Below are positions 24,138 to 34,800 of a stretch of 64,000 nt of DNA, one piece after another (position 1 is the first letter of the stretch; each line of letters begins with the position of its first letter). The DNA is from Eupeodes corollae (Eukaryota; Arthropoda; Insecta; Diptera; Syrphidae). The translations under genes were made by a program, and so were the position numbers. The stretch is from positions 64,634,946 to 64,698,945 of the forward strand of contig NC_079147.1 of NCBI RefSeq assembly GCF_945859685.1, read 5' to 3'. Under the pieces are notes generated by a model. The model did no database searches. It saw nothing but the letters and a program-made list of their open reading frames with translations, and was not told where the DNA came from.

Positions 24138-25932
24138 TCATATCTGCACGGGATTTTTGGATATGAGATAGTCGTTTTGAAGAGATAAAAGACGCAAAAG
24201 AGGTAAGGTCTTCTCTCACTTTTTGAGGAGAAATTTCAAGGCCATCATGAAATTTCAAGAAAATTTTCATAAGTGCATCACGTTTGGTAGGGAGGCCTTC
24301 TTGGGAGATTAAAACCTTAATGTTTGTATTTGTTTTACCTTCAAAGCAAACAGAATCTGGTTTGTCGTGCAGGAAAGCTAGGTAAAAACGAACATTATTG
24401 TAGATTTTGTGGTCTCTAAGACGGGACATAACATACCGATCATTAATATTGGCCTCAGATAAATGTTTAGTTAATTTAACATTTGGAGGGATCATTGGGT
24501 TAAGGAATCCTTGAGGTTCTTGGGAAACTGATGAAGAAGAAGTAGGGTTAATGGTGTGAGAATGAATGAAATTTGTATAAGCGGGTATTTTAGCAGGAGC
24601 ATCAACCATCGGAGAGCAAAAACCAAGACCCGGATGAGAGGTTTTAAAAGAAACTCGTTTGGGTGGAGGCTTTACAGATGTGGGAGAAGTTTTTCGTTTA
24701 AGGGACGAAAGTTGGTTGGAGAGAGAAAAGTTTGGAAAGATTTGTGTTTTAAGGGTCCAGTTAGTTTCAATATTTTTTTTGGGATAAGGTTTGATATTAG
24801 GTTGGTGATTAGGTTGGGGATTAGGTTTAGGACTAGGTTTAAGATTAGGTTTGGGATTAGGTTTGGGATTAGGTTTGGGATTAGGCTTGGGAATAGGTTT
24901 GGAATTAGGTTTGGATTTGTTAGACTTAATTAGATTATTATTGCTATTTATACTGGAAAGCCGCATTTGCCCAATTTGTAAGTATACTTTTTGGTGATGA
25001 AACATCCAGTTATATTTGGAGGGAATCAGGAACTTGAATCTTCTTCCAGACAATTGAAGACATTCGCAGATATTGACACAGTATTCTCTTTTGAAATAGG
25101 AGCGAACCCATGTAGCATCAGCATATCCGGGACAATTATTAAGCACGAACCATGTATTATTAGCAGATTCAAGCCTGCTTAGTCTCAAATTCCAGTCCGA
25201 TAACTTCCAGGAATGGCCACACTTGTTAATTATTTCGTCCTCTGCAATAGTATTCGCTGAGGTGGTTTGTTGCAGAGAGTCAGCAGCCGGGTTTGCCGCA
25301 AGAATTTCATCACGAATGGATACGTTCGCGATATCACATGACGGTATGCCGGGTTGTTTAATGATGTCGTAGAGAAGCGATTCAATTTTTTGAGATTTAA
25401 CATTAAGGCTTTCAAGCTCGCGGTACACACTCGTATATTTCTGTTCTTGATTGCTTATATCGTAAGCAATAGATATGAGTGCCGTTGAAACCCGAGTAAG
25501 CATACAATTAATGTTTTCGAATTCGTTAACGAGTCTGAGGTTTGTAACTTCACTCATTTGATTGGAGGAGGGGGAGAGCCGTGATGACGAACTTTGCAAA
25601 CAGCAATCAATATCAGATTTTAGTAGGTTTAACTGGTCAGACAAGTTTTTTTTCAGATCGTTTGCCGACCAAGTTAGCACCTTTAACTTATCGTCAATGT
25701 CTACACGAAGAGAATTCAACCCACCTATGACGTCACAATATTGTTTTTCCAAAGAACGTATCGTGGAAAGGCACTGCGTAGACGATTGTTGACATTGGAT
25801 GTTTGAGTCCTCAACACTGTTACAAACATGATCAAATTTCTTGGAGAGATTAGAAATTTGATCTTGGCAAACCGAATGTTCGTTAGATAGGGATTCTTTT
25901 AAACATTGAATTGCAATCATAATATCCGACAC
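24118..25932 (-). CDS. Family C ORF1 protein (coiled coil, PNPK repeats)
   Basis: An intact 604-codon frame, presumably the nucleic-acid-binding ORF1 protein that packages element RNA. Residues 1-190 are rich in Leu, Gln and Ser with heptad-like spacing, suggesting coiled coil. Around 238-295 is a Cys/His/Trp-containing segment (KCGHSWKLSDWNLRLSRLES; YCVNICECLQLSG), possibly a small fold without the classical CCHC knuckles. Residues 341-386 are a basic tandem repeat of Pro-Asn-Pro-Lys type. The C-terminal third (from NDRYVMSRLRDHKIYNNVRF) has no recognised domain. The stop at 24118-24120 overlaps the start of the ORF2 reading frame. Confidence 0.75.
   Translation of the reverse strand: MSDIMIAIQCLKESLSNEHSVCQDQISNLSKKFDHVCNSVEDSNIQCQQSSTQCLSTIRSLEKQYCDVIGGLNSLRVDIDDKLKVLTWSANDLKKNLSDQLNLLKSDIDCCLQSSSSRLSPSSNQMSEVTNLRLVNEFENINCMLTRVSTALISIAYDISNQEQKYTSVYRELESLNVKSQKIESLLYDIIKQPGIPSCDIANVSIRDEILAANPAADSLQQTTSANTIAEDEIINKCGHSWKLSDWNLRLSRLESANNTWFVLNNCPGYADATWVRSYFKREYCVNICECLQLSGRRFKFLIPSKYNWMFHHQKVYLQIGQMRLSSINSNNNLIKSNKSKPNSKPIPKPNPKPNPKPNPKPNLKPSPKPNPQPNHQPNIKPYPKKNIETNWTLKTQIFPNFSLSNQLSSLKRKTSPTSVKPPPKRVSFKTSHPGLGFCSPMVDAPAKIPAYTNFIHSHTINPTSSSSVSQEPQGFLNPMIPPNVKLTKHLSEANINDRYVMSRLRDHKIYNNVRFYLAFLHDKPDSVCFEGKTNTNIKVLISQEGLPTKRDALMKIFLKFHDGLEISPQKVREDLTSFASFISSKRLSHIQKSRADMKKYYRS
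24775..24912 (-). repeat. In-frame 12-bp tandem repeat in family C ORF1
   Basis: Period of 12 bp (plus strand GGTTTGGGATTA and variants) encoding PNPK, PNLK, PSPK and PNPQ units. The reverse strand is also open here, which yields a shadow frame of FGIR-type repeats that is not a gene. Confidence 0.8.
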
Positions 25933-26103
25933 AGATATTTTATTGCATTCATCGCAATAAAACGCAAAATTGCGTAGATAGTCTTTTAGTTTAGTCTTTT
26001 AATTGGGGTCGGTAAAAAGGTGGCAAAGGGCAACTGAGGAGCGAAAAGAAAATGCGACTGCACTTGACGAAGGTTAGGTTATTATTATGATGGTAATATC
26101 ACT

Positions 26104-26137
26104 AATCAATCCAGCCCAGATATAGGCTGGATTGATT
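26104..26137. repeat. Perfect 13-bp inverted repeat at the family C 5' end
   Basis: Arms AATCAATCCAGCC (26104-26116) and GGCTGGATTGATT (26125-26137) with an 8-nt loop. It sits at the junction between the C 5' UTR and interrupted D sequence, so it may be the element's first nucleotides folded as RNA or a product of integration. Confidence 0.75.
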
Positions 26138-27831
26138 GGATCAGAAATGGATCAGAGGAGGAGAAAAACTTCTTGCATCGCCTTAGAAAACCCAAGCATC
26201 TTGCCGCATTTTTGGCAACATCGCGTATGTGATCATTCCACAAGAGGAGTTGGTGCACATACCGAGAATATCGAGATGTTCAGTCTCCTCGGTGTAAGTG
26301 CCATCCAGGGATAGTGGCAAGGGCCGGATATCACGCTTTAACGATACAAGACAGCATTGCGTTTTTAAAGCATTAAATTCCACGCTGTTTTGTATTCCCC
26401 ATGTACAATGCAATTTAGGTTGGAATTTAATGAGCTTATCATATTTTGTCGTTGCAGTTCCCCATCCGAAGGTAAGGGATGTAATTCTGAAAACGAATAT
26501 AAACAGCTAAGAGTACTATCGTCAGCGAAACAATGTATTGGATAAGAAGTTGCAGACAGGAGATCGTTAATAAAAATGAGAAAGAGTTTTAGAGATGAAA
26601 CGGAGCCCTGAACTTGAACCCATCTTATAAAACTTGTATTGAACGATCCAAAAGGTAATTACTAATCCAATGAAGGAGGGTTTCGTGAAAACCGAAAGTA
26701 CGTATTTTATAAACGAGCTTGATGCCAAAACCTATCAAATGCTGTTTTTTTTTTCTTTCTTTCGTTTCTCCAAAACGATGTAAAGATTTGCTTAACTGTT
26801 CGGTGACATGAACTATGAGATCACCAGTGGACCTATTGCTGCGAAAGCCGTACTACCGGTCATTGAGAAGCTTTCGATCTTCAAGATATTTCTTTAGCTG
26901 ATAATTAATCAGCGTTTCCATGACCTTAGAAAGAAGGGACGTAAGTGCCATCGGTCGGTAATTAGACGGTGAGGAAGATTCGCTTTTTTTTTGGAAAGGC
27001 TGGACAAATGCGGTTTTCCATCCGCTCGGAACGAGACCTGAGGAGTAGGACAGATGAAAAAGCTTACGCAGTGGTTTTGCCAGCGATAAAGAACACCTCT
27101 TCAGAACAATAGCGGGGATATTATCCGACCGAAAAAAATTTGTACTGCCTTTGGGACATTGCAGTATTTTTTGCAGTCATTTTTGGTCATGTAAAAATTT
27201 GGTCCGTCGAATATGGGCGTTGGAGGCCTTCCTGGCATGCTTCAACTTATTCCGGTTTTCCTCAGTTGGATTGGCTTTAAAACAACGGAAACTTACCTTC
27301 TTGACCCTAATAACCTCTTTACAGCTCGCATCGAACCATGCGTTTTCCTTAGGTCTGATGCTTTTAACCCTATTCGGGATAAAAGTTCTCATTCCCAGGA
27401 GGATCAAACTTGTGATCATTTCAGCGCTGGCGTCAACGTCACTATCGAGGAAGCATAGTGACGAGTTAAAGATCCTAACAAATTATTGAGACCATCCCAG
27501 TTGACTTTCTCGTATTGCCAAACGGTTCTCTTAGGAGGTCTTTCTTTAACTGGAGAGATTTTACACGAGGAATATAAGCACAAATCACCGCTCATTCTTA
27601 TTTAGTAATCCAATTAGCTTTGTATTTTTCGTCCTTTTGTAATTTGCGATAGATATTTCTTGAGAAATCGAATCATAAAAATTTAGTTTTTAGATTTCTA
27701 ACAGCAAAAGTGAAAAATTTGCATTGGAAATTTTGTTTATGTATATTTAGTATAAGAATTCGGAAATCTTTGAAATATTAAAAAAATATACATAAACTGG
27801 CCAAGTGTAAACTTACAATTTTGTATAACAA

Positions 27832-28254
27832 TGGGCAAGTTCAGGTGACATAGGGGACTTGAAAGTTAGGCTAGTTTCTAGTATCTGATTGGCCAGCTGC
27901 CAAAAATGTACCTTCCAATTAATGGAAAGTTGACTGGAAAGTTAGTCACGAAAAATCTCCCTTACTATCAGGCCAAGTCTACTTCTATCAAAATGACAGT
28001 TGATTATCAAAATGACAGTCGATAATGTTTTTTCTATGATATTAGTTATTACTCTATGATTTATTTATTTCCATCACAACTTTATTTAATGCTTTCTGTA
28101 AAAGGGTTCCTTGTCAATTTGGAAAAAAATAACTAATATTTCTTTACAATACAAAATATGACGCTTGATAAACTAACTAGTTGCCTTGTTCAAAATTTAG
28201 TTCAAAGAAAGCAGTTGACTGCAAAAAGTCTCTTATGTTGTCTGAACCTGCCCA
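27832..28254. mobile_element. MITE (family mA, copy 2)
   Basis: 423 bp. The left end TGGGCAAGTTCAGGTGACAT and reverse-complemented right end TGGGCAGGTTCAGACAACAT match each other and copy 1 at 7084-7433. No coding. Confidence 0.68.
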
Positions 28255-28259
28255 ATGAG

Positions 28260-29090
28260 TAAATTCACAAACGTCAAATGTTTGTTACTGGCTGAATACG
28301 CTCGTGACAATGAAATTTTTCGGTACTGTCAAAGTACAAAAACATTACACAGCGCTACAATACGAATTTAAAGCCGTAGCTGAAGCGCAAGTTGGGTGAA
28401 CACGCTTTGTGATTCTTAAATGTATTTCAGAACTTATGCTTTGTAAACGAAAGACAAACAAATAGATGGGTTTACATTGACTTACTTATTTGACAGACCG
28501 ATTGGCATTTAGCTAAATGATGTTATGCGTTCACACACATCAGACAACTTTCATAAAAACCTTTTCTTTAGCGAATTTTTAATGCTTATATGCCAGATTT
28601 ATAAGCCGGATCTAACGAGTAACAAAATTTCATTAAATCTGTCACTAAAATTACATAGATGCCGGAACCTTTTCATTAATGACATGCGTTCATGCAAAAT
28701 TAAAAACTTAAAAAGTAAAACTTCACTTCTGTGAACGGTTATTTTGTTTGACGTTAGAAATCACTTTTTGCTTTTATTTAATTAATGCGTGAAGCAATAA
28801 GTAGGCGGTTTAACAGAGAGCGTTTAGTATTTGAATTAGTATCCATTTTATTTTAGATTTTGTGAAGTACTGCCTAAAAATACAAAACAATCATACATAA
28901 ATTCAAATTTAATAAATATTTGATATTAAATTGCTTACTTTTCGTGTTTCTTCTCCTTTTTTCAACATGAATCAATGGCGTCACCAGCTGATCACTTTCT
29001 CAGCTTGATGCTTTTTTGTTTAGTTTTTGCGCATAATGAACTGAATGTTTGACGTTGAACGTTTGGGCATAATATCTGCAGTGATGAGTT
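28260..29090. other. No gene seen
   Basis: AT-rich. Short TTCACAAACGTCAAA and TTGACGTTAGAAATC motifs near 28263 and 28750 hint at another small inverted-repeat element but could not be confirmed. Confidence 0.3.
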
Positions 29091-29093
29091 TAT

Positions 29094-30490
29094 GACTGCG
29101 TTCAATCTCAGACAGATAAGGGTATCCGGATACCTTTTTGTTAGTGTTTTACGCGTAAAATAACAGCTGATCAAAAACAGCTGAGATGTCAAAAAAGGAA
29201 TCCAAAGGTATCCAAGAATTTCTAGGGTATGTAGGTATCTGACAGAACAGCTGATTCATTTCCTCGTTGAATTTCAAGAAACTTGAAAATTGATTTCAGC
29301 TTTTTGTATTTGTTGGTAAACAAACAGATACAAAATATTAGTTGAAGTTGTATTTGAGGATGTTCTGTACATAATAGCTAGAAGCTATTTGCCTCCGAAT
29401 TTTAGAAGGTAATTATGATCTATTTCTTCTTCACAATTGACGTATTTTGTTCTCGTTTTGTAGATGACCAATTTGCTAGGTCTTCAGAACCTCATCCTGT
29501 TCCAGAGGTAGAACAAAATACAGGTAAATATATATTAATCTTTTGGGAATAAATAAATCTAACAGACAGAGGCAGACAGCTTGTGAAGCTACAAGCAAAT
29601 AAGGTCGCTGAAAGGAAAGGTAAGTTCTTCTTTCAGATGATTCAAAACCCCAAAGAAGGTTGGGAACATAAATCCATTCTGCTCTTCTTGGAGGAGTGCA
29701 GAAAGAAAAAGGACCAGCTGGAGAATTTCGCTGAATGCAAAATGAGCAGAACTCTTCTTAAATTGAACCGGTCTCCAGCTGATATGAAACTTTCTTGCTT
29801 ACTTAAGATCCAACCAAAAAAACAACAGTTTTTTCTCCAAGTTAAAATTTATTTTATTTTGCTGCACTTTGTGCAAGAGATCAATAATTTGAAGTCGTTA
29901 ATAATTTTATTGACTATTCTAGTTGATGGTGCCCCTTGAATAGTTTTCGAAGAAGCGTTGGATAACCAAACGGATATATCATACAACAAAAGTTCTTGCG
30001 TTGGTCCCACCTTCAAGCTAAAATTTTATATACTGTGAAAATACAAACTCAAAATCTTACCGCAAAGCAACTTCTGCTCATTCGAAAATGAGATCTATTT
30101 AGGTACTGTCACTTTCACTTCATAATAGTCCTCGTTACCATCAGGATAGTTTTCTGTTAAACGTAAATCATTTAAAACCGGAGATTTCGCAAGTAAATTA
30201 TTAATGGTATAGAATTCCAATTGAGCTAAGAGGAAATTTAACATACATTACAGATTAAGGTTATTTCGTATTTATTAAATTGTAACGCACCTATCAATTC
30301 ATCATAATCCGACAAATCAAGTAAATTATCCATTAAATGTTTTATCTTACAACAATTTCGACTTCGAAGCTTAAATATTTCCCTGCTTTTTGTGAACAGC
30401 TGAAAGTTCTTTTTATTTTTTGGCAGCTATCCAACTCGTTCAACAAGGTATCTAAAAATCAACCTATCCAAGATTGAACGCAGCCTATGA
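29094..30490 (+). mobile_element. Possible DNA transposon remnant with a Myb/SANT-like coding piece
   Basis: Inverted ends: CTGCGTTCAATCTCAGACAG at 29096 and, reverse-complemented from about 30486, CTGCGTTCAATCTTGGATAG. TATGA flanks both sides (one base offset on the right). Between them are exon-like pieces: VVFEDVLYIIARSYLPPNF (about 29347-29409, donor GTAATT), SSEPHPVPEVEQNT (about 29480-29523, donor GTAAAT), and 29560-29835 containing GWEHKSILLFLEECRKKKDQ. The last resembles the trihelix/Myb-SANT proteins that accompany Harbinger transposases. No nuclease is seen. A decayed host gene is the alternative. Confidence 0.4.
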
Positions 30491-31019
30491 ATTCACACAA
30501 TTCTACAAGAAACGTCACTGTCAGCAATTGTCAGACGACGACAACTTTTGAAATTGTAAGATGTTGTTGCTTCATGTGGAATTAACATTTTTCTGTTTTT
30601 TGAGCAAAATCTGGCAACCGCATGCACGCACCATTTTTCATTGAACAAGTTTTGGCTATTGTTAGCTCATCTTTAGCAATTGTCAGATATCTGACCGATG
30701 AAAAATTCTGAAAATCGTATGTACTCAGCTTAATTTTTTTGTAAAACCGTTAAAAAGTATCAAATTCACCTTTTTAGTTTAGTAATTTACTAAACCGGTT
30801 TTGTAACATATTTAACTAAATCGTTTAAAATTTTAAGACGTTTTGGCGCAAAATTAAAAAAAATATAATTTACTAGTTATCAATTTACTAAGGGACTCCA
30901 AAATTTTAAACCTTTCTTTTAGTTTTGCTTACTAGTACATTTCTGATTGCCTTATATTAATAAACAAACATATCTTAAAAGTGAAAGTAAACAACGCAAA
31001 TACGCTTAAACGGGCCTAT

Positions 31020-31230
31020 TATTCACAACTGTTGACTGGACTAGAATAATTGTATAGATGTCATATGGATTTAGCAGATTGAAAGTTAAGGACATTTCGG
31101 GGTTTAACTAAAGCAAATTGTTAAAATATAAGAAGATATTAAAACCCTTTAAAATTAATCATCATTTAAGCTTAGTAAATTGCTAAAAATGGTTCTTACA
31201 TTTTACTAAGTCGTTTAAAATGTTTTGCCA
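31020..31230 (+). repeat. Interspersed repeat mB, copy 1
   Basis: Contains AGAATAATTGTATAGATGT and AAGCTTAGTAAATTGCTAAA. An inverted copy lies at about 33085-33275 and a shorter related piece near 36415-36465. No coding. Confidence 0.45.
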
Positions 31231-31640
31231 TTGTGTTTGCTAAATTTAAAAACAGGTTGATGATTAAACTAAGCATGCGTTCACAGTGACACTTCCAAGT
31301 TGTCAATAATACAATTTAACATTTTTAAATCTCCACGGTTTTTTTTAATCTCATCTCCCTGAAATGTCCGCCTCACTTCCTTATCACTTTTTAAATAAGT
31401 AGAAACAAGATAAAATTATGATGTATCATGATAAGTTGCTTCAAAAAATCTAATGTCAAAATCACCTGTTTTTCCATTCCTTAATGTCTGAATATTTTGA
31501 CATTTAATCTTTGGTTATTGGTTTTATGGTGCGTTCAGTGTGAAAAATACTAACTGTCAAATTCGACTTTTTACACTCTTTATAATCACCAAGTAATATG
31601 CATGTAATTTTTTTTATTGCACAAAAAAAGAAATTTATAA

Positions 31641-31656
31641 TTTATTATAATTTATT
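31641..31656 (-). terminator. Polyadenylation signals of the SDR gene
   Basis: Two AATAAA hexamers on the minus strand (31656-31651 and 31646-31641) lie 73-88 nt after the SDR stop codon in an AT-rich 3' flank. Either could direct 3' end formation. Confidence 0.55.
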
Positions 31657-31728
31657 AATATTTTAGGGTACATGTTACATTTTAAATATTGCGTTAATTT
31701 CAAATTTATATTTTTCAGCTTCAAAAGT

Positions 31729-31800
31729 TTATTCCTCCTTTTCTTCTTTCTTATTTGGAGATTCATGTTCAGGTATTGCTTGAAGTATGATTTCCTCAAT
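31729..31800 (-). CDS. SDR gene exon 6 (C-terminus)
   Basis: 23 codons plus TAA, beginning IEEIILQAIPEHE and ending in a charged KKEEKEE tail. The acceptor is TTTTAG. Confidence 0.9.
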   Translation of the reverse strand: MEEIILQAIPEHESPNKKEEKEE

Positions 31801-34800
31801 CTAAAAACAAATTTATTAAATTTTACATTTTAAAAAATTAATTAAAATAATTGTTTTCGTTTACCTGAACTGTAGGTGGTGTGTGTAAGGCATAAAGGAC
31901 AGCATCAGCAACATCTTTTGGTTGTAATTTTGGAATTGGAGCATATGATGCTGGATTGTATACTTTAAGGAAGTCAGTTTCAACCATTCCCGGACTGATG
32001 CTCTATTAAGAAAAGATGGATTTATTTATAGGACTTCAAAGGTTTAGTAAAAATGTTAAAAAGAAAACTGTAGTAGGTTGAATTAGAGTTCAGTAATTTA
32101 CACAAGCTTTTAATTTGTCTTCTTTTAGGCGGTAAAATATTAATAGCTCTTTTAGAAATAATTTGACAGCATGAAGCTATAGAGGCAATATTGTTCAAGT
32201 GTCATTGTTAAGATTAGGTATATAAAACATGTAGATTTTAAATACAAATTTATTTAAGTATCTTTAAATATACACCGCATTTGTTCAACAATAAAGACAA
32301 ATTATGTAATGAAATTACGTACAAATTAAAAGATGAATTCTCATGTGATTATTGGTTAAAATACTCGTATAAGTTAAGAAGCCTTAGAACGTTTTAATAA
32401 CTAAGTTACTTAATTATTATTGATTTCAATTTTTTTTGAAGAAATAAAATAATTAAAATTGGTGTAAGAAATAAAATTGCAAATAACTTACCGTTAGTTT
32501 AACATTTAATTTATTGTAACGAATTTCTTGTCTTACTGTTTGACAAAGTGCAGTTAGAGCATGTTTGGTAGCTGGATAAACATTAAATGCTGGTTTTGGT
32601 AGTTCTAAGACTCGATGACCAAGAATGCTAAAAAAAAAAACAAAATAATGTTAATGTTTTTAATTAACTTATGTATTTTAAATTGTATAACACATAATAA
32701 AATCAAGATTTGAAGTCTTAAGACAAAAATTGCATTTTAGGTTTGATTTGGATAACTAATATTTTCTTTAAAGTATTTTGTTCTCGAAATACTTAAGTCT
32801 TTTAACTATCGTATTATTTAAATCTTTATCATTCATATTATCTAAATCAGAAAAATTACATATTTGATTTGATAATAACTTCTTAAGTTTATTTAATTAT
32901 TTGTGACCAGTTTCTGACTCAGTAATTTTTGCATAACGTCAAAGAAAAAATTCGCTAAAAGGTTGGTTTTTTTATTGGTAAACGTCTTTGACAGTGTTTT
33001 TGCAAAAACTAAAAACCTTTGAAAAACGGCTGCTCGAAAACAAAATTTCCAATCGAATATCTTTAGAAAAATTGAATATTGGTGCTAAATTTTAAACGGT
33101 TCAGTAAAATGATGAAAATATTTTTAGCAATTTACTAAGCTTAAAAGATGTTTAACCTTATTTAAAAAGATTTCTTACTATCTTTTAACAAATTGCCAAA
33201 TTTAAATTCATAGTAAGGCTGCTTTAACTTTTAGCAATTTGTTACATCTGTACAATTATTCTTATGAGAGTAGTGGATGAAACGGTCCAGTGTACAGTTG
33301 AAAATTCCAATTAATAAGTCCGTTAAAGCATATTTGCAACCATAAGTACGTTCGTGTTTTTGCACTTTCGGGACTACTTTTTTCGTCAGCTAAAGCCAAG
33401 AAATTGTGGAATTATTTTCTTCAAATAAACTTTGCTTCGCAATTGTAGAATTGTAGCCTTTTCCAAAAAATATTAGTGGCAGCTTAAAATAATTCTATGC
33501 ATCGAAAAATGACGTTTTTGGCATCTATTAAAGGTTTAAGAAAAATCCGTGATTTACGCGCACTTGCTCTTTATCCAAAGATTCTGTTTAAAAAAAAAAT
33601 AAATTGGGTGGTGCAACAGTCCGTTTGAGAACTAATGACAACTCTCAACCATTCCTGTTGTCAGGGATTTGAGAAAGCACTTTTCATGACGAGAATTACT
33701 TTTGGAGAATTTGTCAATTCCTCGCAAGATGCAGTACCCGTGAAAAAAACCATAGGTGGCATAGGCAGGGATCGAACCCAAGACCTCTCGCGTGACCTCG
33801 GTGAGGTAGATCACACGAAGAACTTTTCTCTCGAACCGACCCAAGGTGCTTTCATCCGCTTTTGTCATAGTCCATGTTTCTGCACCATATAGCAGGAAGG
33901 GGATGATAAGGGTCTTATGTAGCAACATTTTGTTCCCTCGAGAGAGGATTTTACCACTCAATTGCTTTCTTAGTCCAAAGAAAGAGCGGTTAGCAAGAGT
34001 TATTCTGCGTTTGATCTCAGCACTGGTGTTGCTTTTTGCGTTTACAGCGGAGCCTAGATAGACGCAGTCCTTGACTACCTCAAAGTTACGTCTGTCGATA
34101 GTGATGTTTATTAACCATTAAACCCATTTTGCCGCCTCTGCCTCAATACTCACAAAAGCGCTTATGTCAATGCCATCAGCATGTGCTAGTAATTGGACAG
34201 ACTTTTGAAAGATAATGCCTCTAGTGTTGACGTGTGAGCTCTGCACTATTCTTTCAAGCACGATGTTAAAAAAAATCACATGACAGCGCATCACCTTGTC
34301 TAAAACCTTTTTTGACATCGGAAGGTTCTGTTAAGTTGTTTCCAACCTTTATGGAGTAGCGTGAATTCTCCATAGTCATCCTACACAAACGGACGAGTTT
34401 GACAGGGATGCCAAAACTAGACATGGATCTATACAGCTCGTCCCTGTAGATGCTATCATATGCGGGCTTGAAGTCGATGAAAAGATGGTGGGTGTCGATT
34501 TGGTGCTCTTGGGTTTTTTCCAGGATCTGCCGTAATGTGAATATTTGATCGAGAGTGGAATTTCCTGGTCTAAAACCACACTGATAAGGTCTTATCAGGT
34601 TGTTGACGATGGGCTTTAGACGTTCACATATTACGGCAGAGAAGATTTTATAGGCGATGTTTAGTAGATTGATTCCTCTATAGTTGGTGCAGTTTAGAGG
34701 GTCTCCTGTTTTTCAGGATCGGGCAAACAATACTGAGGTTCCATTCATCGGGCATGCTTTCTTCCGACCATATCTTACAGATAAGTTGGTGCATGCTCCT

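Larger units (their letters stand above)
21001..26137 (-). mobile_element. Two-ORF non-LTR retrotransposon (family C), nearly full length
   Basis: 5' end near 26137, ORF1 at 25932-24118, ORF2 from about 24137 to 21288, a 3' UTR with a 21-base poly-A (21104-21084 on the minus strand) and a terminal (TAAA)n tail at 21034-21001. It lies inside family D copy 2 in the same orientation. The RT box GVPQGSHLGPLLFVL and the FADD motif put it in the CR1/jockey/I-type assemblage; the exact clade is not assigned. It is the least decayed autonomous element here. Confidence 0.82.
20590..27590 (-). mobile_element. Jockey-like retrotransposon (family D, copy 2), split by family C element
   Basis: The minus-strand 5' part, 27590-26138, reads as the end of the endonuclease and linker (KENAWFDASCKEVIRVKK at ~27330), a decayed reverse transcriptase with many shifts, and GIQNSVEFNALKTQC near 26400. 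The 3' part, 21000-20590, starts FTSLEHRRNVSCLTLFYRYL and ends NPSLPF. The same order is continuous in the copy at 59.8-62.6 kb. About 48 codons (VVIYKAF... to ...MIGDR) expected between the halves are missing at the insertion point. Confidence 0.75.

Noticed and set aside
24556..24933. 125-codon frame with FGIR repeats on the plus strand
   Set aside because: It is the antisense shadow of the 12-bp tandem repeat in family C ORF1.
33632..33961. Open frame of 109 codons
   Set aside because: It reads from RTE reverse transcriptase C-terminus into the adjoining SINE, so it is a chance fusion.
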